DNA from: Calcarisporiella thermophila CBS 279.70
Lineage: Eukaryota > Calcarisporiellomycota
NCBI RefSeq assembly: GCF_041956535.1
Contig: NW_027192237.1
Coordinates: forward strand, 7,351-58,277
Direction of reading: 5' to 3'
Length of the DNA: 50,927 nucleotides
Shown here piece after piece: positions 42,070-50,927 of this stretch. The position numbers were made by a program, and so were the translations under genes. Numbering within the stretch: the first letter of the stretch is position 1; every line of letters begins with the position of its first letter. Below the pieces are notes generated by a model, which searched no databases, had not been told where the DNA came from, and saw only the letters and a list, made by a program, of their open reading frames with translations.

Positions 42070-42900
42070 TTGATCGCTAACATGGATGACGGCTATATCC
42101 AGATTCTTGTTGTACCATAGTTGATATGGCGATTTCCCATTGATTGGCTTTGACGGTCACATATTTTTCACCAGTGTAGCTGTTCGCACAGCTTCGGTCC
42201 ATAATTCTTTGGGGACTTGCGATTGTTCTAATAATGTTCGCACAATCTCTAAGATGCTACGATTTGCGCGCTCGGCCGCGCCATTGCTCTCCGGGGTATA
42301 TGACGTTGTAGTCTGATGTTGAATCCCCCGTTCTTGCAGCACCTTTGCAACCGCATTATTCACGAATTCTGTTCCCCTATCGCTCCTGAACGCCTTTATC
42401 TCTGTTCCCGCTTCTTTCTCTGCCGCAAGAGTTGGGACATGGGGAACATTCGTCGTTGCAAACGTCACGTCCTCGCCGTTGGCGAGTCGCATGGAGACCT
42501 CGATATCACCGATCCCGAAAGCCTCGATTTTTGTGTTATCACCAATCTTAACATGCTCGCTACACGGAGCATATGTCAGGATTTAATTTTTACTTAATTT
42601 TACATGCATCTAATTATTACTTGTTTGGGTGTATATGAAAATCCTGTTTATTGTTTTTGTTGTTATTCTTTAAATAGTTCAGCTATTTGTTTTCTGATCC
42701 TCACTCCTATTTTTCTCTTATATTTTTACTATTATTATTATAGTAAACTATAGGAGTCCGAAAGTCGAAAACTACTTTCGTTACAGCATACTTGGTAAAG
42801 AGGTCACGTTGATAACACACATGCTGCGTAGTGCCCGAGTCCACAATCCACGCGTCTTGAATTGACCTGATTACGCGGAGGGCGAGTACTGGCAGCAAAA
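42070..42900 (-). pseudogene. copia protease and integrase remnants
   Basis: The protease active site lies in AWIVDSGTTQHVCY (Asp-Ser-Gly). It is interrupted by the solo LTR 42574-42785 and resumes at KIGDNTKIEAFGIGDIEV. It then jumps into integrase: IKAFRSDRGTEFVNN (Asp), TPESNGAAERANRSILEIV (Glu), and, after a frame change, NGKSPYQLWYNKN. Confidence 0.75.
42574..42785 (+). repeat. solo LTR, family 2, target duplication GCATA
   Basis: 212 bp, TGTCAGG...CGTTACA, bounded by GCATA at 42569-42573 and 42786-42790. It shares CTTTAAATAGT, GCTATTTGTTTTCTG and the 3' TAGGAGTCC-like end with 46755-46995. Confidence 0.85.
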
Positions 42901-42973
42901 CCTTTGACTCATTCTTCTTGCCATTTTCCTTATTTCCCTTTCCTTTTCATCTATGGCATTCTCGTGTCATATG

Positions 42974-43900
42974 TCATGGTTTTCCGCACACGAAGCATGT
43001 AATATTGCGCCGATTACCCGCTTGATGGGTTCCTGCATTCGCGCGTTTGCCTTGCATAAACATCATGCGTTGGCCGTCGCTTATACTATTGCGTTCATTG
43101 CGACGTCTGTCTTCAGCAAGAATATGGTCGCGCACATTTGCTGATGTGAGCGTATCCATTGTCATAGTGGCGGCTACAGAGTCATAACTGGATGGTAGGC
43201 CACAAAGCATCATGACGGCAATCTCTTTGTCGTCGATATTGACGTCGATAACACGCAGTTGCTGAATGATTTGCTGAACGCGCGTAATGTAGTCCGTGAC
43301 GGATTCTTCAGATTGCATTTCAGTCCGAAACAATTCACGTTTGAGGGACACAATTGCAACAAACTCCGACTGTCTATGATGGCGCTTAAGTCGGTCCCAG
43401 GCTTCTTTCGCGGTCTCTACATCGTCAATAAGCATGAGCTGTTCGTTGTTCACAGCTTGGTAGATCAGACTCAATACTTGGTTATTGGATGGGGAATGTA
43501 ACAGTTTTTGAGGACTGTTAGATATCCTTATTCTTAAAGAATAGAATTCAATTCAAGATAGAATGGAATTCAGGAAAGAGGTGAGGAACAATAAACAAAA
43601 GGGAGTGAATTTAAATAGAATCTCGGGAGTATCTAAGTGGAACGTTAATACACCAATAATAAATTTGTGGTCAATAAGTATATAAAAGGAAAGGTAATTA
43701 AATAAGTAAATAATGTAAATAAGGAAGTATTATAATTAATATTATAGTGTAAATTCGGTCGTGTTACAGGGAACTAGAGTCAGGTTTATAATCCCCTGTC
43801 GGCTCGATCTCATTAACTATATTGCGCTCACGTAGCATGGCGCGCATACGCAGTGCCTATGCCGTATAGTTCGTTCCATCCAATCGTTCGATTGTTAAGC
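42974..43900 (-). pseudogene. copia gag, split by a solo LTR
   Basis: The first part, right of the LTR, reads IERLDGTNYTA, a stop, then ALRMRAMLRERN, the typical copia gag start. Left of the LTR it continues LIYQAVNNEQLMLIDDVETA, KEAWDRLKRHH, VTDYITRVQQIIQQLRV and LCGLPSSYDSVAATM. It ends in a zinc knuckle, CFVCGKPWHMTHEN. The LTR insertion and a nonsense codon disable it. Confidence 0.8.
43497..43768 (+). repeat. solo LTR, family 1, target duplication GGGAA
   Basis: 272 bp, TGTAACAGTTTTTGAGGACT...GTGTTACA, bounded by GGGAA at 43492-43496 and 43769-43773. It closely matches the reverse complement of 46406-46677, and less closely the LTR of gypsy A. Confidence 0.9.
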
Positions 43901-43954
43901 CATGTGTTGACATGACGAGGGAGGAGGAGGTAGAGAAAGAATTGAGACTCTTAA

Positions 43955-44010
43955 TCTGTTGGATTTTAATGAGTGTATATTGATCACCCTCTAGATTAAA
44001 ATCCAACAGA
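43955..44010. repeat. 16-bp inverted repeat with TG...CA ends
   Basis: TCTGTTGGATTTTAAT and its mirror ATTAAAATCCAACAGA enclose 24 bp. It lies just upstream of copia gag in the element's direction and starts TGTTGGA like many copia LTRs. It could be an LTR shrunk to its ends, but 52 bp is very short for that. Confidence 0.35.
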
Positions 44011-44466
44011 CAGACACAACTTCATATTGAAATGTTGTTATTTTTATTTCAAAGTATTAGTTAATAAAAGTGAAAGAAAGAAAGCTTATTTTTTTCGTGC
44101 GTTGATGGTTAAATACACTGTGTGTTAGCTAAGTTAGGTGTGGCAGAAGTATTTTCAACTTCCGAACACTTTTATTTTTATTATATTTTACTACAGTAAC
44201 TAAATAGGAGTAAGAATCTATAGGACCGCGAAATATTTAATTATATTTATTTATTATAAAAATATATTCAAAAAATAGAAAAAATATAGCCTGCATCAGG
44301 TCTACAATTATCTTCTATTTAATTTTATTGTATTATTTGTAAATGCTATAAGGCTATGTAATTTGTTATTTTATTTAAAAATTACTAATTAAAGCGAAAA
44401 ATGTTATGATAAAAGAAATTTTTTGAGAACGAATCTCAAAACACCCATACTAACATCCCCTTGTTC
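44011..44466. other. AT-rich intergenic DNA
   Basis: Strongly AT-rich DNA between the copia element and the small secreted-protein gene. No feature is recognised. Confidence 0.5.
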
Positions 44467-44703
44467 TTACCAGTTCGGGGTGACAGTTTTGCAACATGCC
44501 TTAGCTAACTCATCACTTTTGCATGTAACGGTGGCTTTACGGAAATCTTTGACTCCATAAAGACATGCAGAACAATCTGCGTCAAGTGCTGTGAAAGTTA
44601 TATATCCTTCACATTGTTTTGTCTGACCGCTTATAGCAACCTTAACAGATAAGGCAGAACAGGTAACAAAGAAAGATAGAATTATAGGTAGATATTTCAT
44701 CAT
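44467..44703 (-). CDS. small secreted protein, 78 aa
   Basis: A longer frame starts at 44739, but the paired ATGs at 44703/44700 are preferred because they place a signal peptide at the N-terminus: KYLPIILSFFVTCSALS, with a cut after Ser or Ala near residue 18. The mature part is about 60 aa with six cysteines, including a CSAC pair and a CC pair (ALDADCSACLYG, AKACCKTV). No family is recognised. Like the gene at 281-637 it stands alone among mobile elements. Function is unknown. Confidence 0.55.
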   Translation of the reverse strand: MMKYLPIILSFFVTCSALSVKVAISGQTKQCEGYITFTALDADCSACLYGVKDFRKATVTCKSDELAKACCKTVTPNW

Positions 44704-44739
44704 ATCTGTTGTAAAATTATATCTAATCTTTTGAAACAA

Positions 44740-45172
44740 ATAGCAGATGGGGTTAAATTTTGTTGTAATCTACTGTATTTATATCCATTAAACTGTACAG
44801 AGCAATAGTCGATCGGAATATCACCATGGGAAATATGGCGCAATTCAGAATAACTCCTCACATGACTTAAGGTTAAGTTCGAAGGAGTCACCTTTGTTGT
44901 TGTTACAGTTTCGGCCAAAAGTTTTGACTCACCTTAGAAAATTCTACTTCGACTTGATTTTTTCTTTATACTAACTCCAACCTGAATAATAATAGTATAT
45001 TATAAAATCCCACTTGTACGACTTTTATTACATAAACAATAGAATATCCGTCAATAGACTTTTTTAGGAAAAATATTCATTTAATCTGAAATTTTTGGAA
45101 ATTTGCCTATTGAAGTTTTTGATGGGTTTGGGCTTTTTTATTTCTTTCTTGAAAAACACATGATATACTAAG
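44740..45172. other. intergenic DNA, no gene seen
   Basis: Promoter side of the small secreted-protein gene. A minus-strand frame at 44700-44918 overlaps it but has no support. Confidence 0.45.
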
Positions 45173-45362
45173 GTCGAGTTTCAGCATATACTGTATGCTG
45201 AAACTCGACCCAAGTATACTATATTTACAGTATATAAATATAGTATACTTGGGTCACTGTCTAGTATATCCCCCTTTGGTTTCAAGGACGGCTTTTACCC
45301 GCTCAGGCATTGTGCTAATAAGCTTTTCGCAAACGTCCTTTGGGATGGATTCCTAGACGATG
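45173..45362 (-). mobile_element. Tc1-type relic: end hairpins and transposase C-terminus
   Basis: Minus-strand reading 45362-45254 gives IPKDVCEKLISTMPERV, KAVLETKGGYTRQ and a stop, a standard Tc1 transposase C-terminus. Beyond it lie two perfect hairpins: arms 45173-45188/45194-45209 (16 bp) and 45207-45227/45235-45255 (21 bp). They overlap the stop codon, so the gene ends inside the terminal repeat. The rest of the element is missing. Confidence 0.7.
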
Positions 45363-45399
45363 TTGATTTTCCCCATAAATCAGCCTTGCTTGTAATTTT

Positions 45400-45660
45400 A
45401 GGAAAAATACTCCTCAGCCCTATAAGAAGCTACCATAAGTAAACTCCGCGGAAAATTTAAGGAATTTTTTAGTAAAAATGCCAGTTAACCTATTGGTTCA
45501 ATAGGAATATTAACATAGTGATTAAGGAAATCAGGAAAAGTGCCTTGTGGAAATTTATTTGTCTCGGCCCAAGTAAAAAATTTTGAGCCGAAAATAAGAT
45601 GTGGAAACAGGACTCGGCTGAGATTCTACGGCCAGGCCAAAAAGTCCCCTTAAAAATTCC
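45400..45660 (+). repeat. dispersed repeat, copy 2 (pair with 21735-21990)
   Basis: Same landmarks as the copy at 21735-21990, in the opposite orientation. Non-coding. It ends near the GCCAGGCCAAAAAG segment. Class unknown. Confidence 0.55.
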
Positions 45661-45920
45661 CCGAGATTTCCAAGATTGAAAATGCTACTCAATTTTAATC
45701 AAATATTAAATCACATATTGTTGTAATACAGCCGCGTCCGAAATTGGAGGAATATCCAAGCCACATCTCCTAGGTATTTCATCATCTCCTTATAAAATTA
45801 GAGTGGGAAAGTTATTATAAAAAAGCTGCAGTCTACACTTTTTTTAGGGATATATGCATGCCATGTTTAACAAACAAAAGTTGGCGTTCTGGGAAGTTGA
45901 AGTTATAGAGAGAGCACTTC

Positions 45921-46155
45921 TGTAACAGGGTTCGAATGGTAAACAGGCGATCTTAATAAAATATACAGATCGGTGAGGAGAAAAAAGGAACAATTAGTTT
46001 TTAAATAAGAAAAGAATATGAAATCTCCGATAAATATATCTTCCCATAAACATTATACCAGAAAATAACAAAGTAATAACTAAGCCATAATAAGTTAATA
46101 ATAATGATATTATATCATAGCATGAGAAAAGATGAAAGCGGGTCGTCCTGTTACA
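45921..46155 (+). repeat. solo LTR, family 3, target duplication ACTTC
   Basis: 235 bp, TGTAACAGGGTTCGAATGGT...CGTCCTGTTACA, bounded by ACTTC at 45916-45920 and 46156-46160. It is the inverse orientation of the family member at 47071-47344. Confidence 0.88.
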
Positions 46156-46302
46156 ACTTCTACATAATTCAATATCTTATATTTTGTATGCAATTTCTTT
46201 AGAATCGAATCTTTATTGCTCATTTATTCCTTTCTTCCCATTCTACCCTGATATACAGAAAGTGCTTATTCTCTAATAAAAATATTGATAAGAGCTGCCA
46301 GA

Positions 46303-46405
46303 ATGAAACCCATCCCTAACAAGATCCGCGCTAGTATCATCCAGCGCGCAGAAGAAGTGGCCTCCTCACGAATGATTGCTGATGCCCTGAATATAATTTA
46401 TTTAT
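46303..46405 (+). pseudogene. Tc1-type transposase N-terminus, cut off by an LTR
   Basis: ATG at 46303 reads MKPIPNKIRASIIQRAEEVA, then SSRMIADALNI, the start of a Tc1 helix-turn-helix domain. It is cut off where the LTR begins at 46406. The plus-strand Tc1 piece at 48528-48876 might be the other side of the same gene, but about 180 codons between them are missing. Confidence 0.65.
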
Positions 46406-46754
46406 TGTAACACGACCGAATTTACACTATAATATTAATTATAATACTTCCTTATTTACATTATTTACCTATTTAATTACCTTTCCTTTTATATACTTAT
46501 TGACCACAAATTTATTATTGGTGTATTAATGTTCCACTTAGATGCTCCCGAGATTCTATTTAAATTCACTCCCTTTTGTTTATTGTTCCTCACCACTTTC
46601 CTGAATTCCATTCTATCTTGAATTGAATTCTATTCTTTAAGAATAAGGATATCTAACAGTCCTCAAAAACTGTTACATTGGTGTTTTCGTCCGGGTAAGG
46701 ATTAAACGGATAAACCCAAAGGTCAACCAACTGGTATTCAACTAGCGGGATACA
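46406..46754 (+). repeat. family 1 LTR with attached leader
   Basis: The LTR is 46406-46677 (TGTAACACGACCG...CTGTTACA). It is followed by 77 bp starting TTGGTGTTTTCGTCCGGGTA, nearly the same as the leader of gypsy A next to its 5' LTR. TTGGTG right after the LTR is where a primer-binding site beginning TGG would be expected. The leader stops just before the place where gag should start. Confidence 0.75.
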
Positions 46755-46995
46755 TGTCATGATGTTAATTTTACCATCATGACGCTATTAAGGTCTAAGC
46801 CATAAATGGCCTAGGATCGTAATACCAATTTTATTAACTGTTATTTTGTATAACATTATTTTATCATTCGATTGTTTGATCTTTAAATAGTCTCTGCTAT
46901 TTGTTTTCTGGTCCTTACTTCTTTTTCTTTGTTCTTTTATTATATTTTATTATATTATTATAGAGGAGTCCAAAAGTAAAAATACTTTTGTAACA
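46755..46995 (+). repeat. family 2 LTR at a rearranged junction
   Basis: 241 bp, TGTCATG...TTGTAACA. The flanks do not match (leader of one element on the left, gag of another on the right) and there is no target duplication, so a deletion or recombination occurred here. Confidence 0.75.
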
Positions 46996-48153
46996 CTTTG
47001 CGTTGGGAGTCAGGTGTGCCTTTGCGAGGTTCCTGATATTCCTCGGTAATCCATTGAGGATCTCGCAAATTGTAACAGGACGAACCTACTTGCAGTACTT
47101 TTCATTATTATGTGACGGTTAATTTCATTCATCATTCTCGTTTTGAGTTTATTATTACCTTTTTAATATTTGTTTTATTGTTTTATGGAAGCTGCATCTT
47201 TAGTCAGCCTTTGGAAAAGCCAGATTATGTCATATTAGTTGATTTCCTATTTTTTATATATATACTCATTCAGTCTATTTTGTTGTTCCTCACCGATCTT
47301 CTATTTTTATAAAGATCTTCGTCTACCATTCGAACCCTGTTACACAAATCATCACTTTGTGGCTGTTCTCTCCGTATACCCGTCGCGCCAACGAGTATTT
47401 GTTCCGATAATAATTCAGAATTGATTCCTTGCCATCAAAGATGCGGTGTCGGAGTTTTAGTGCAAGTTGTGCCTCGTAATCAGGGGGCCTGAAATAGTCG
47501 CGTAAGGCGGCGCACCATTCGTCCCAGGTAGTTAGGGCGCAACGCTGTTCTTCTCCGAGATCGAAGAACCAGTCGAGAGCTTCTTCCTTCAATATATTTG
47601 GTAGCATCAGAATGACTTCGTAATCGGAGGTCCTGCTGCAACTCTTCATCTGGCTGACCCTTTCGATCCAAAGATCAACATCCTCCGAAATGGTGCCTTG
47701 GAATATAGGTATGTCGTTAATATCTAGGCGTCGAGGTCTGTCGCTGTTATCAGTGCCAAAGGAATGGTTGTGTCGGATTGCCAAAAGATCATCGTCGTGC
47801 ATTTTTTCGATTGGGGACGGACTGGCGTATTCAGGAGAGATTACTTGGGTAGGAACCTGTGGTTTCTCCAAAATCCTCCCGAACATGTTTAGCATCTGTT
47901 CCATCGCTGAAGATTGCCGTTGTTGGGCTTCGGACAGTTGCTTCAAAATTTCTGATTGTTGCTTTAGCAGCAAATGAACGGTGGTTTCCTCTTGTGAAGA
48001 GGCTAGGGCAAGAGTTGCCGTAGTGGGCGATGAGGTTGAGTCGGCGGGGCGACTGCCAGATGATTCCGCGGTGTTTACAGAGTCGCTGCGTAACACGCGG
48101 GTTGAAGATTGTATTTCGCGGGCGCGGCCCGAAGTTGGAAGTGTAGGAGGCAT
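46996..48153 (-). pseudogene. gypsy D gag, interrupted by a solo LTR
   Basis: It starts MPPTLPTSGRAREIQSSTR and has a Ser/Thr-rich leader and a coiled-coil-like Gln-rich stretch (LLKQQSEILKQLSEAQQRQ). The capsid core reads FQGTISEDVDLWIERV, WDEWCAALRDYFRPPDYEAQ, then LILNYYRNKY-like sequence. It is cut at 47345 by a solo LTR and resumes at 47065 with EILNGLPRNIRNLAKAHLT. It ends where LTR 46755-46995 begins. Confidence 0.82.
47071..47344 (-). repeat. solo LTR, family 3, target duplication CAAAT
   Basis: 274 bp, TGTAACAGGACGAACC...GAACCCTGTTACA, bounded by CAAAT at 47066-47070 and 47345-47349, inside gypsy D gag. Confidence 0.9.
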
Positions 48154-48219
48154 TAGGAAGGATATACACTCAGGAATTTGCTATTCTGTTATCTCGTGTA
48201 TACCCGGGTTCTCCACCAG

Positions 48220-48527
48220 TGTAACAGTTCAACAACTGTCAGAAATGTTATCCCTTAAAGAATGGGGAAAGGTCGATATTATTATTAAAACTGTCCAAAA
48301 CATAATGAATGAATCGTATCCTCACCTTATTAAAGAATGGGGAAAGGTGAGGAACCCAAAAATCAAGGAATTAGGAGATATATAAAGAAGAATTCAAGAA
48401 AAACAAAGCTGCATCACAGAACTAGATCGTAATTTAATAATTAAATGAAAGAAACGAGTATATGTGAGTATAAAATGTATTAAATGAATGGTGTAAAAAA
48501 AAGGGGTCGGAACTTGGTCGTGTTACA
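48220..48527 (-). repeat. 5' LTR of gypsy D
   Basis: 308 bp with TGTAACAG...GTGTTACA plus-strand ends. It contains two near copies of a CTTAAAGAATGGGGAAAGGT segment (48252-48274 and 48329-48349), an internal duplication. Confidence 0.75.
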
Positions 48528-48876
48528 ATTACTTCCAAAGGAGTTGGCTTTATGTGCCGAATCAATAAGGGATTAGATGCAGAACTCTACCAGAATATTT
48601 TAGGAGATGTGTTAATGAGAACGTTAGATTGGTATGAACTGGACAAGGATCAGATCATTTTCCAACATGATAATGATCCTAAACATACCGCGCGTAGCAC
48701 AGTAGAATGGCTAGCAAACCATAATGTTAACGTACTAGAATGGCCAGCTCAGTCTCCTGATTTAAACTCTATCGAGTTCATGTGGGATGAGTTAGACAGA
48801 AGAATCCAAGATCGTGAGCAGCAGCCGACTAATGCTGAGGCACTTTAGGATATACTGCAGGAAGAGTGGGAGAAGA
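48528..48876 (+). pseudogene. Tc1-type transposase C-terminal half, cut by a gap
   Basis: It reads from TSKGVGFMCRINKGLDAELY through IIFQHDNDPKHTAR (Asp) and WPAQSPDLNSIEFMWDEL (Glu, 34 residues later). A TAG follows NAEAL at 48848. Similar sequence (DILQEEWEK) continues in the same frame up to the gap at 48877. The N-terminal half is absent; gypsy D abuts directly. Confidence 0.8.
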
Positions 48877-49556
48877 NNNNNNNNNNNNNNNNNNNNNNNN
48901 NNNNNNNNNNNNNNNNNNNNNNNNNNNNNNNNNNNNNNNNNNNNNNNNNNNNNNNNNNNNNNNNNNNNNNNNNNNNNNNNNNNNNNNNNNNNNNNNNNNN
49001 NNNNNNNNNNNNNNNNNNNNNNNNNNNNNNNNNNNNNNNNNNNNNNNNNNNNNNNNNNNNNNNNNNNNNNNNNNNNNNNNNNNNNNNNNNNNNNNNNNNN
49101 NNNNNNNNNNNNNNNNNNNNNNNNNNNNNNNNNNNNNNNNNNNNNNNNNNNNNNNNNNNNNNNNNNNNNNNNNNNNNNNNNNNNNNNNNNNNNNNNNNNN
49201 NNNNNNNNNNNNNNNNNNNNNNNNNNNNNNNNNNNNNNNNNNNNNNNNNNNNNNNNNNNNNNNNNNNNNNNNNNNNNNNNNNNNNNNNNNNNNNNNNNNN
49301 NNNNNNNNNNNNNNNNNNNNNNNNNNNNNNNNNNNNNNNNNNNNNNNNNNNNNNNNNNNNNNNNNNNNNNNNNNNNNNNNNNNNNNNNNNNNNNNNNNNN
49401 NNNNNNNNNNNNNNNNNNNNNNNNNNNNNNNNNNNNNNNNNNNNNNNNNNNNNNNNNNNNNNNNNNNNNNNNNNNNNNNNNNNNNNNNNNNNNNNNNNNN
49501 NNNNNNNNNNNNNNNNNNNNNNNNNNNNNNNNNNNNNNNNNNNNNNNNNNNNNNNN
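48877..49556. other. assembly gap (680 N)
   Basis: A run of N following the Tc1 piece. The missing transposon end probably lies inside. Confidence 0.99.
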
Positions 49557-50913
49557 GTTTGAAAAATCGACTTTTATGGATAACTTTCAAGTAAAAGGGT
49601 TTTTTGCAAGGGCATATAGATGGAATGATCGGGCAAGGGTGTTTATAGTTGATGTACGTAACGCAACTTGCAGTACCTCCATTTGGAGATATAAGACGAA
49701 ATAATGAGAAATTAAAAAAACATGGGCTCAATTTTTAAGTCCAATGTACGATATCAAGAGATGTTTTGATACCTTACACGTTTTTGAGGGCTGTTTTTTG
49801 CCTTAATTTCTCTAAAGCACTAAATTTAGAAAACAAGTGGTGTGTTCTCGCGCTCGTTCTCCTTGCTCGATATTAGTGGGCGGTCTGAACGAGTTTTTTC
49901 TGATTGATAGTCAAGTAAACATTGCATACTGACACATTTTGAGAAAACGTTGTAATGAAGATCAAAAAGAGTAGCAATTTGTTGGTACAAATAAGCTTAT
50001 ATTGAGAATAAAAGAATATGCGTTCATATCTTTTTGGATAGTGGCTCCATGAGCATGAGCTTATATCTGTTGATGGATGTCTATCTCAAGTATTATTTAA
50101 AATTAAAACAAAAAATTATAATAATAAAGTTATTGAATAAGCAAACTTTTCCAGATGGCGGATGGATTTTCAACGAAATTGCAAAAGTCATATATACGTT
50201 TTGTTAAAACTCAGCCTCCTATCTCTCGGAAAATTTTCGTTTAAACTTTTGTGATAATTATGAAATGGTATTGCCTTTATGTTATATTATTATAATATAA
50301 ATCATCATTGGTATACTTCATGGGATAAAAGGACAATAAGAGCGATAAGAAAAACACTTTAATTTCATATACCTTCGTGCGGCATACTGTAAATTGCTTT
50401 CCATTCTGTCATTACTAGTGACAGCATATATGGTTTTATCGCTACTATCCACTCAAATTCACTTCTCCCTCTCTCTTTGGAGAACCATTACTCTTACTCT
50501 TACCGTTACGCTTCCCAATATTTACTGTATAGCCATTTTACAGCATCTATTTCTTAAATATTTATTTATTGGTTTCCTTAGCTATTTGATTTGCTAGATT
50601 TATATCTACAACTTTTATTTTCTATCCCCTCCTTTTTCCTTCTCCCTCTTCCATTCTCCTATTTTACCTATCCCTTTACGCTGAAATTTCACTCGTATAG
50701 AGCTACCTAGCTATTTGACCCATTCAGTTTGTTTACATCTACTCTTATTATCGAGTTCCTTAGATAGTTGGTTTATTCGATTTAGAGTTATACTTATTCT
50801 TATCCCCTTTTCCCCCCTTTTACTTCTATTTTATTCCTCTCTCTCTATAGTGAAATCTCACCAGCCTACTGATAACCACCACCCACACGAGTGCGACGTC
50901 ATCAATTCTTACT
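49557..50913. other. AT-rich DNA with a pyrimidine-rich right half
   Basis: No gene is recognised. From about 50420 to 50850 the plus strand is rich in C and T with few G, including CTCTCTCT and CCCCTTTTCC runs. A hydrophobic 67-codon frame at 50394-50597 is a product of this skew. Confidence 0.45.
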
Positions 50914-50927
50914 TAAGCCTAGCGTAT
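50914..50927 (+). repeat. probable start of another DIRS-like copy at the window edge
   Basis: TAAGCCTAGCGTAT is identical to the start of the left terminus at 39022 and of the internal region at 40281. It is only 14 bp because the window ends, so the call is tentative. Confidence 0.45.

Larger units (their letters stand above)
42070..44008 (-). mobile_element. Ty1/copia retrotransposon, decayed and twice invaded
   Basis: The minus-strand order is gag (about 43900-42974), protease (about 42880-42490) and integrase (42470-42070). Protease leads directly into the middle of integrase, so an internal deletion is present. Two solo LTRs of other families (43497-43768 and 42574-42785) sit inside it, each with its own 5-bp target duplication. 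No reverse transcriptase is recognised. Confidence 0.8.
46996..48527 (-). mobile_element. Ty3/gypsy retrotransposon D, 5' part
   Basis: The minus-strand order is 5' LTR (48527-48220, TGTAACACGACCAAG...ACTGTTACA), then a leader with CTGGTGGAGAACCCGGG next to the LTR. Gag runs from 48153 to 46996 with a solo LTR inserted. All of pol is absent. The LTR ends resemble family 1 but the body differs. Confidence 0.8.

Noticed and set aside
48220-48527. Primer-binding site of gypsy D matched to a named tRNA
   Set aside because: TGGTGGAGAACCCGGG next to the LTR starts with TGG as expected, but I could not match it to a specific tRNA 3' end by eye.
1-50927. CRISPR arrays, bacterial operons, tRNA and rRNA genes
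   Set aside because: No regularly spaced repeats, no ribosome-binding-site-led gene strings and no cloverleaf with a clear T-loop were found; the GTTCGA-like hit at 45929 lies in an LTR end.

Overview
The window looks like a nuclear contig from a filamentous fungus. Short spliceosomal introns (about 70-115 nt, GT...AG) break most of the real genes. Intergenic DNA is AT-rich, and the mobile elements (Tc1/mariner, Ty3/gypsy, Ty1/copia, DIRS-like, CACTA-like) are eukaryotic. The mix of DIRS-like and Tc1 elements hints at an early-diverging lineage, but that is inference; nothing here fixes the species. Three runs of N (12144-13132, 40985-41202, 48877-49556) are assembly gaps.

Layout. 1-9.9 kb is a transposon graveyard with one small secreted-protein gene at the left. 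It holds a Tc1 element with intact ends, a DIRS-like fragment, and a decayed gypsy element whose LTR was split by a TA-flanked DNA transposon. 10-16 kb holds a SnoaL-like gene, a broken beta-carbonic anhydrase, a CACTA-type transposase relic and an unrecognised six-exon gene for a 330-aa protein ending in an RG-rich tail. 16.4-19.4 kb is a second dead gypsy element. 22.1-38.8 kb is gene-dense and free of autonomous transposons. 39-50.9 kb is again nested mobile DNA, with one further small secreted-protein gene.

The main feature is 22.1-38.8 kb, which reads as a biosynthetic gene cluster. In order it has an arylamine N-acetyltransferase (+), a flavin-dependent halogenase-like enzyme (-), a fused isocyanide synthase/Fe(II)-2-oxoglutarate dioxygenase (+), a UDP-glycosyltransferase (+), a DHA2-type MFS exporter (-) and a second fused isocyanide synthase/dioxygenase (+). 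From known members of these families, the synthase would turn an amino-acid amine into an isonitrile and the dioxygenase would desaturate or decarboxylate it. The halogenase, glycosyltransferase and acetyltransferase would decorate the product and the MFS protein would export it. The combination resembles bacterial glycosylated vinyl isonitriles (rhabduscin, byelyankacin) with a halogenase and acetyltransferase added. The product and the cluster limits are inferred.

The two synthase genes share three intron positions and phases, so they are duplicates. The second copy has lost the iron-ligand histidine of the HxD motif (now Asn) and stops before the two C-terminal arginines of the dioxygenase. 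Its synthase half remains open. It is either decaying or has become a synthase-only enzyme. All identifications come from reading translated sequence; no database search was run.
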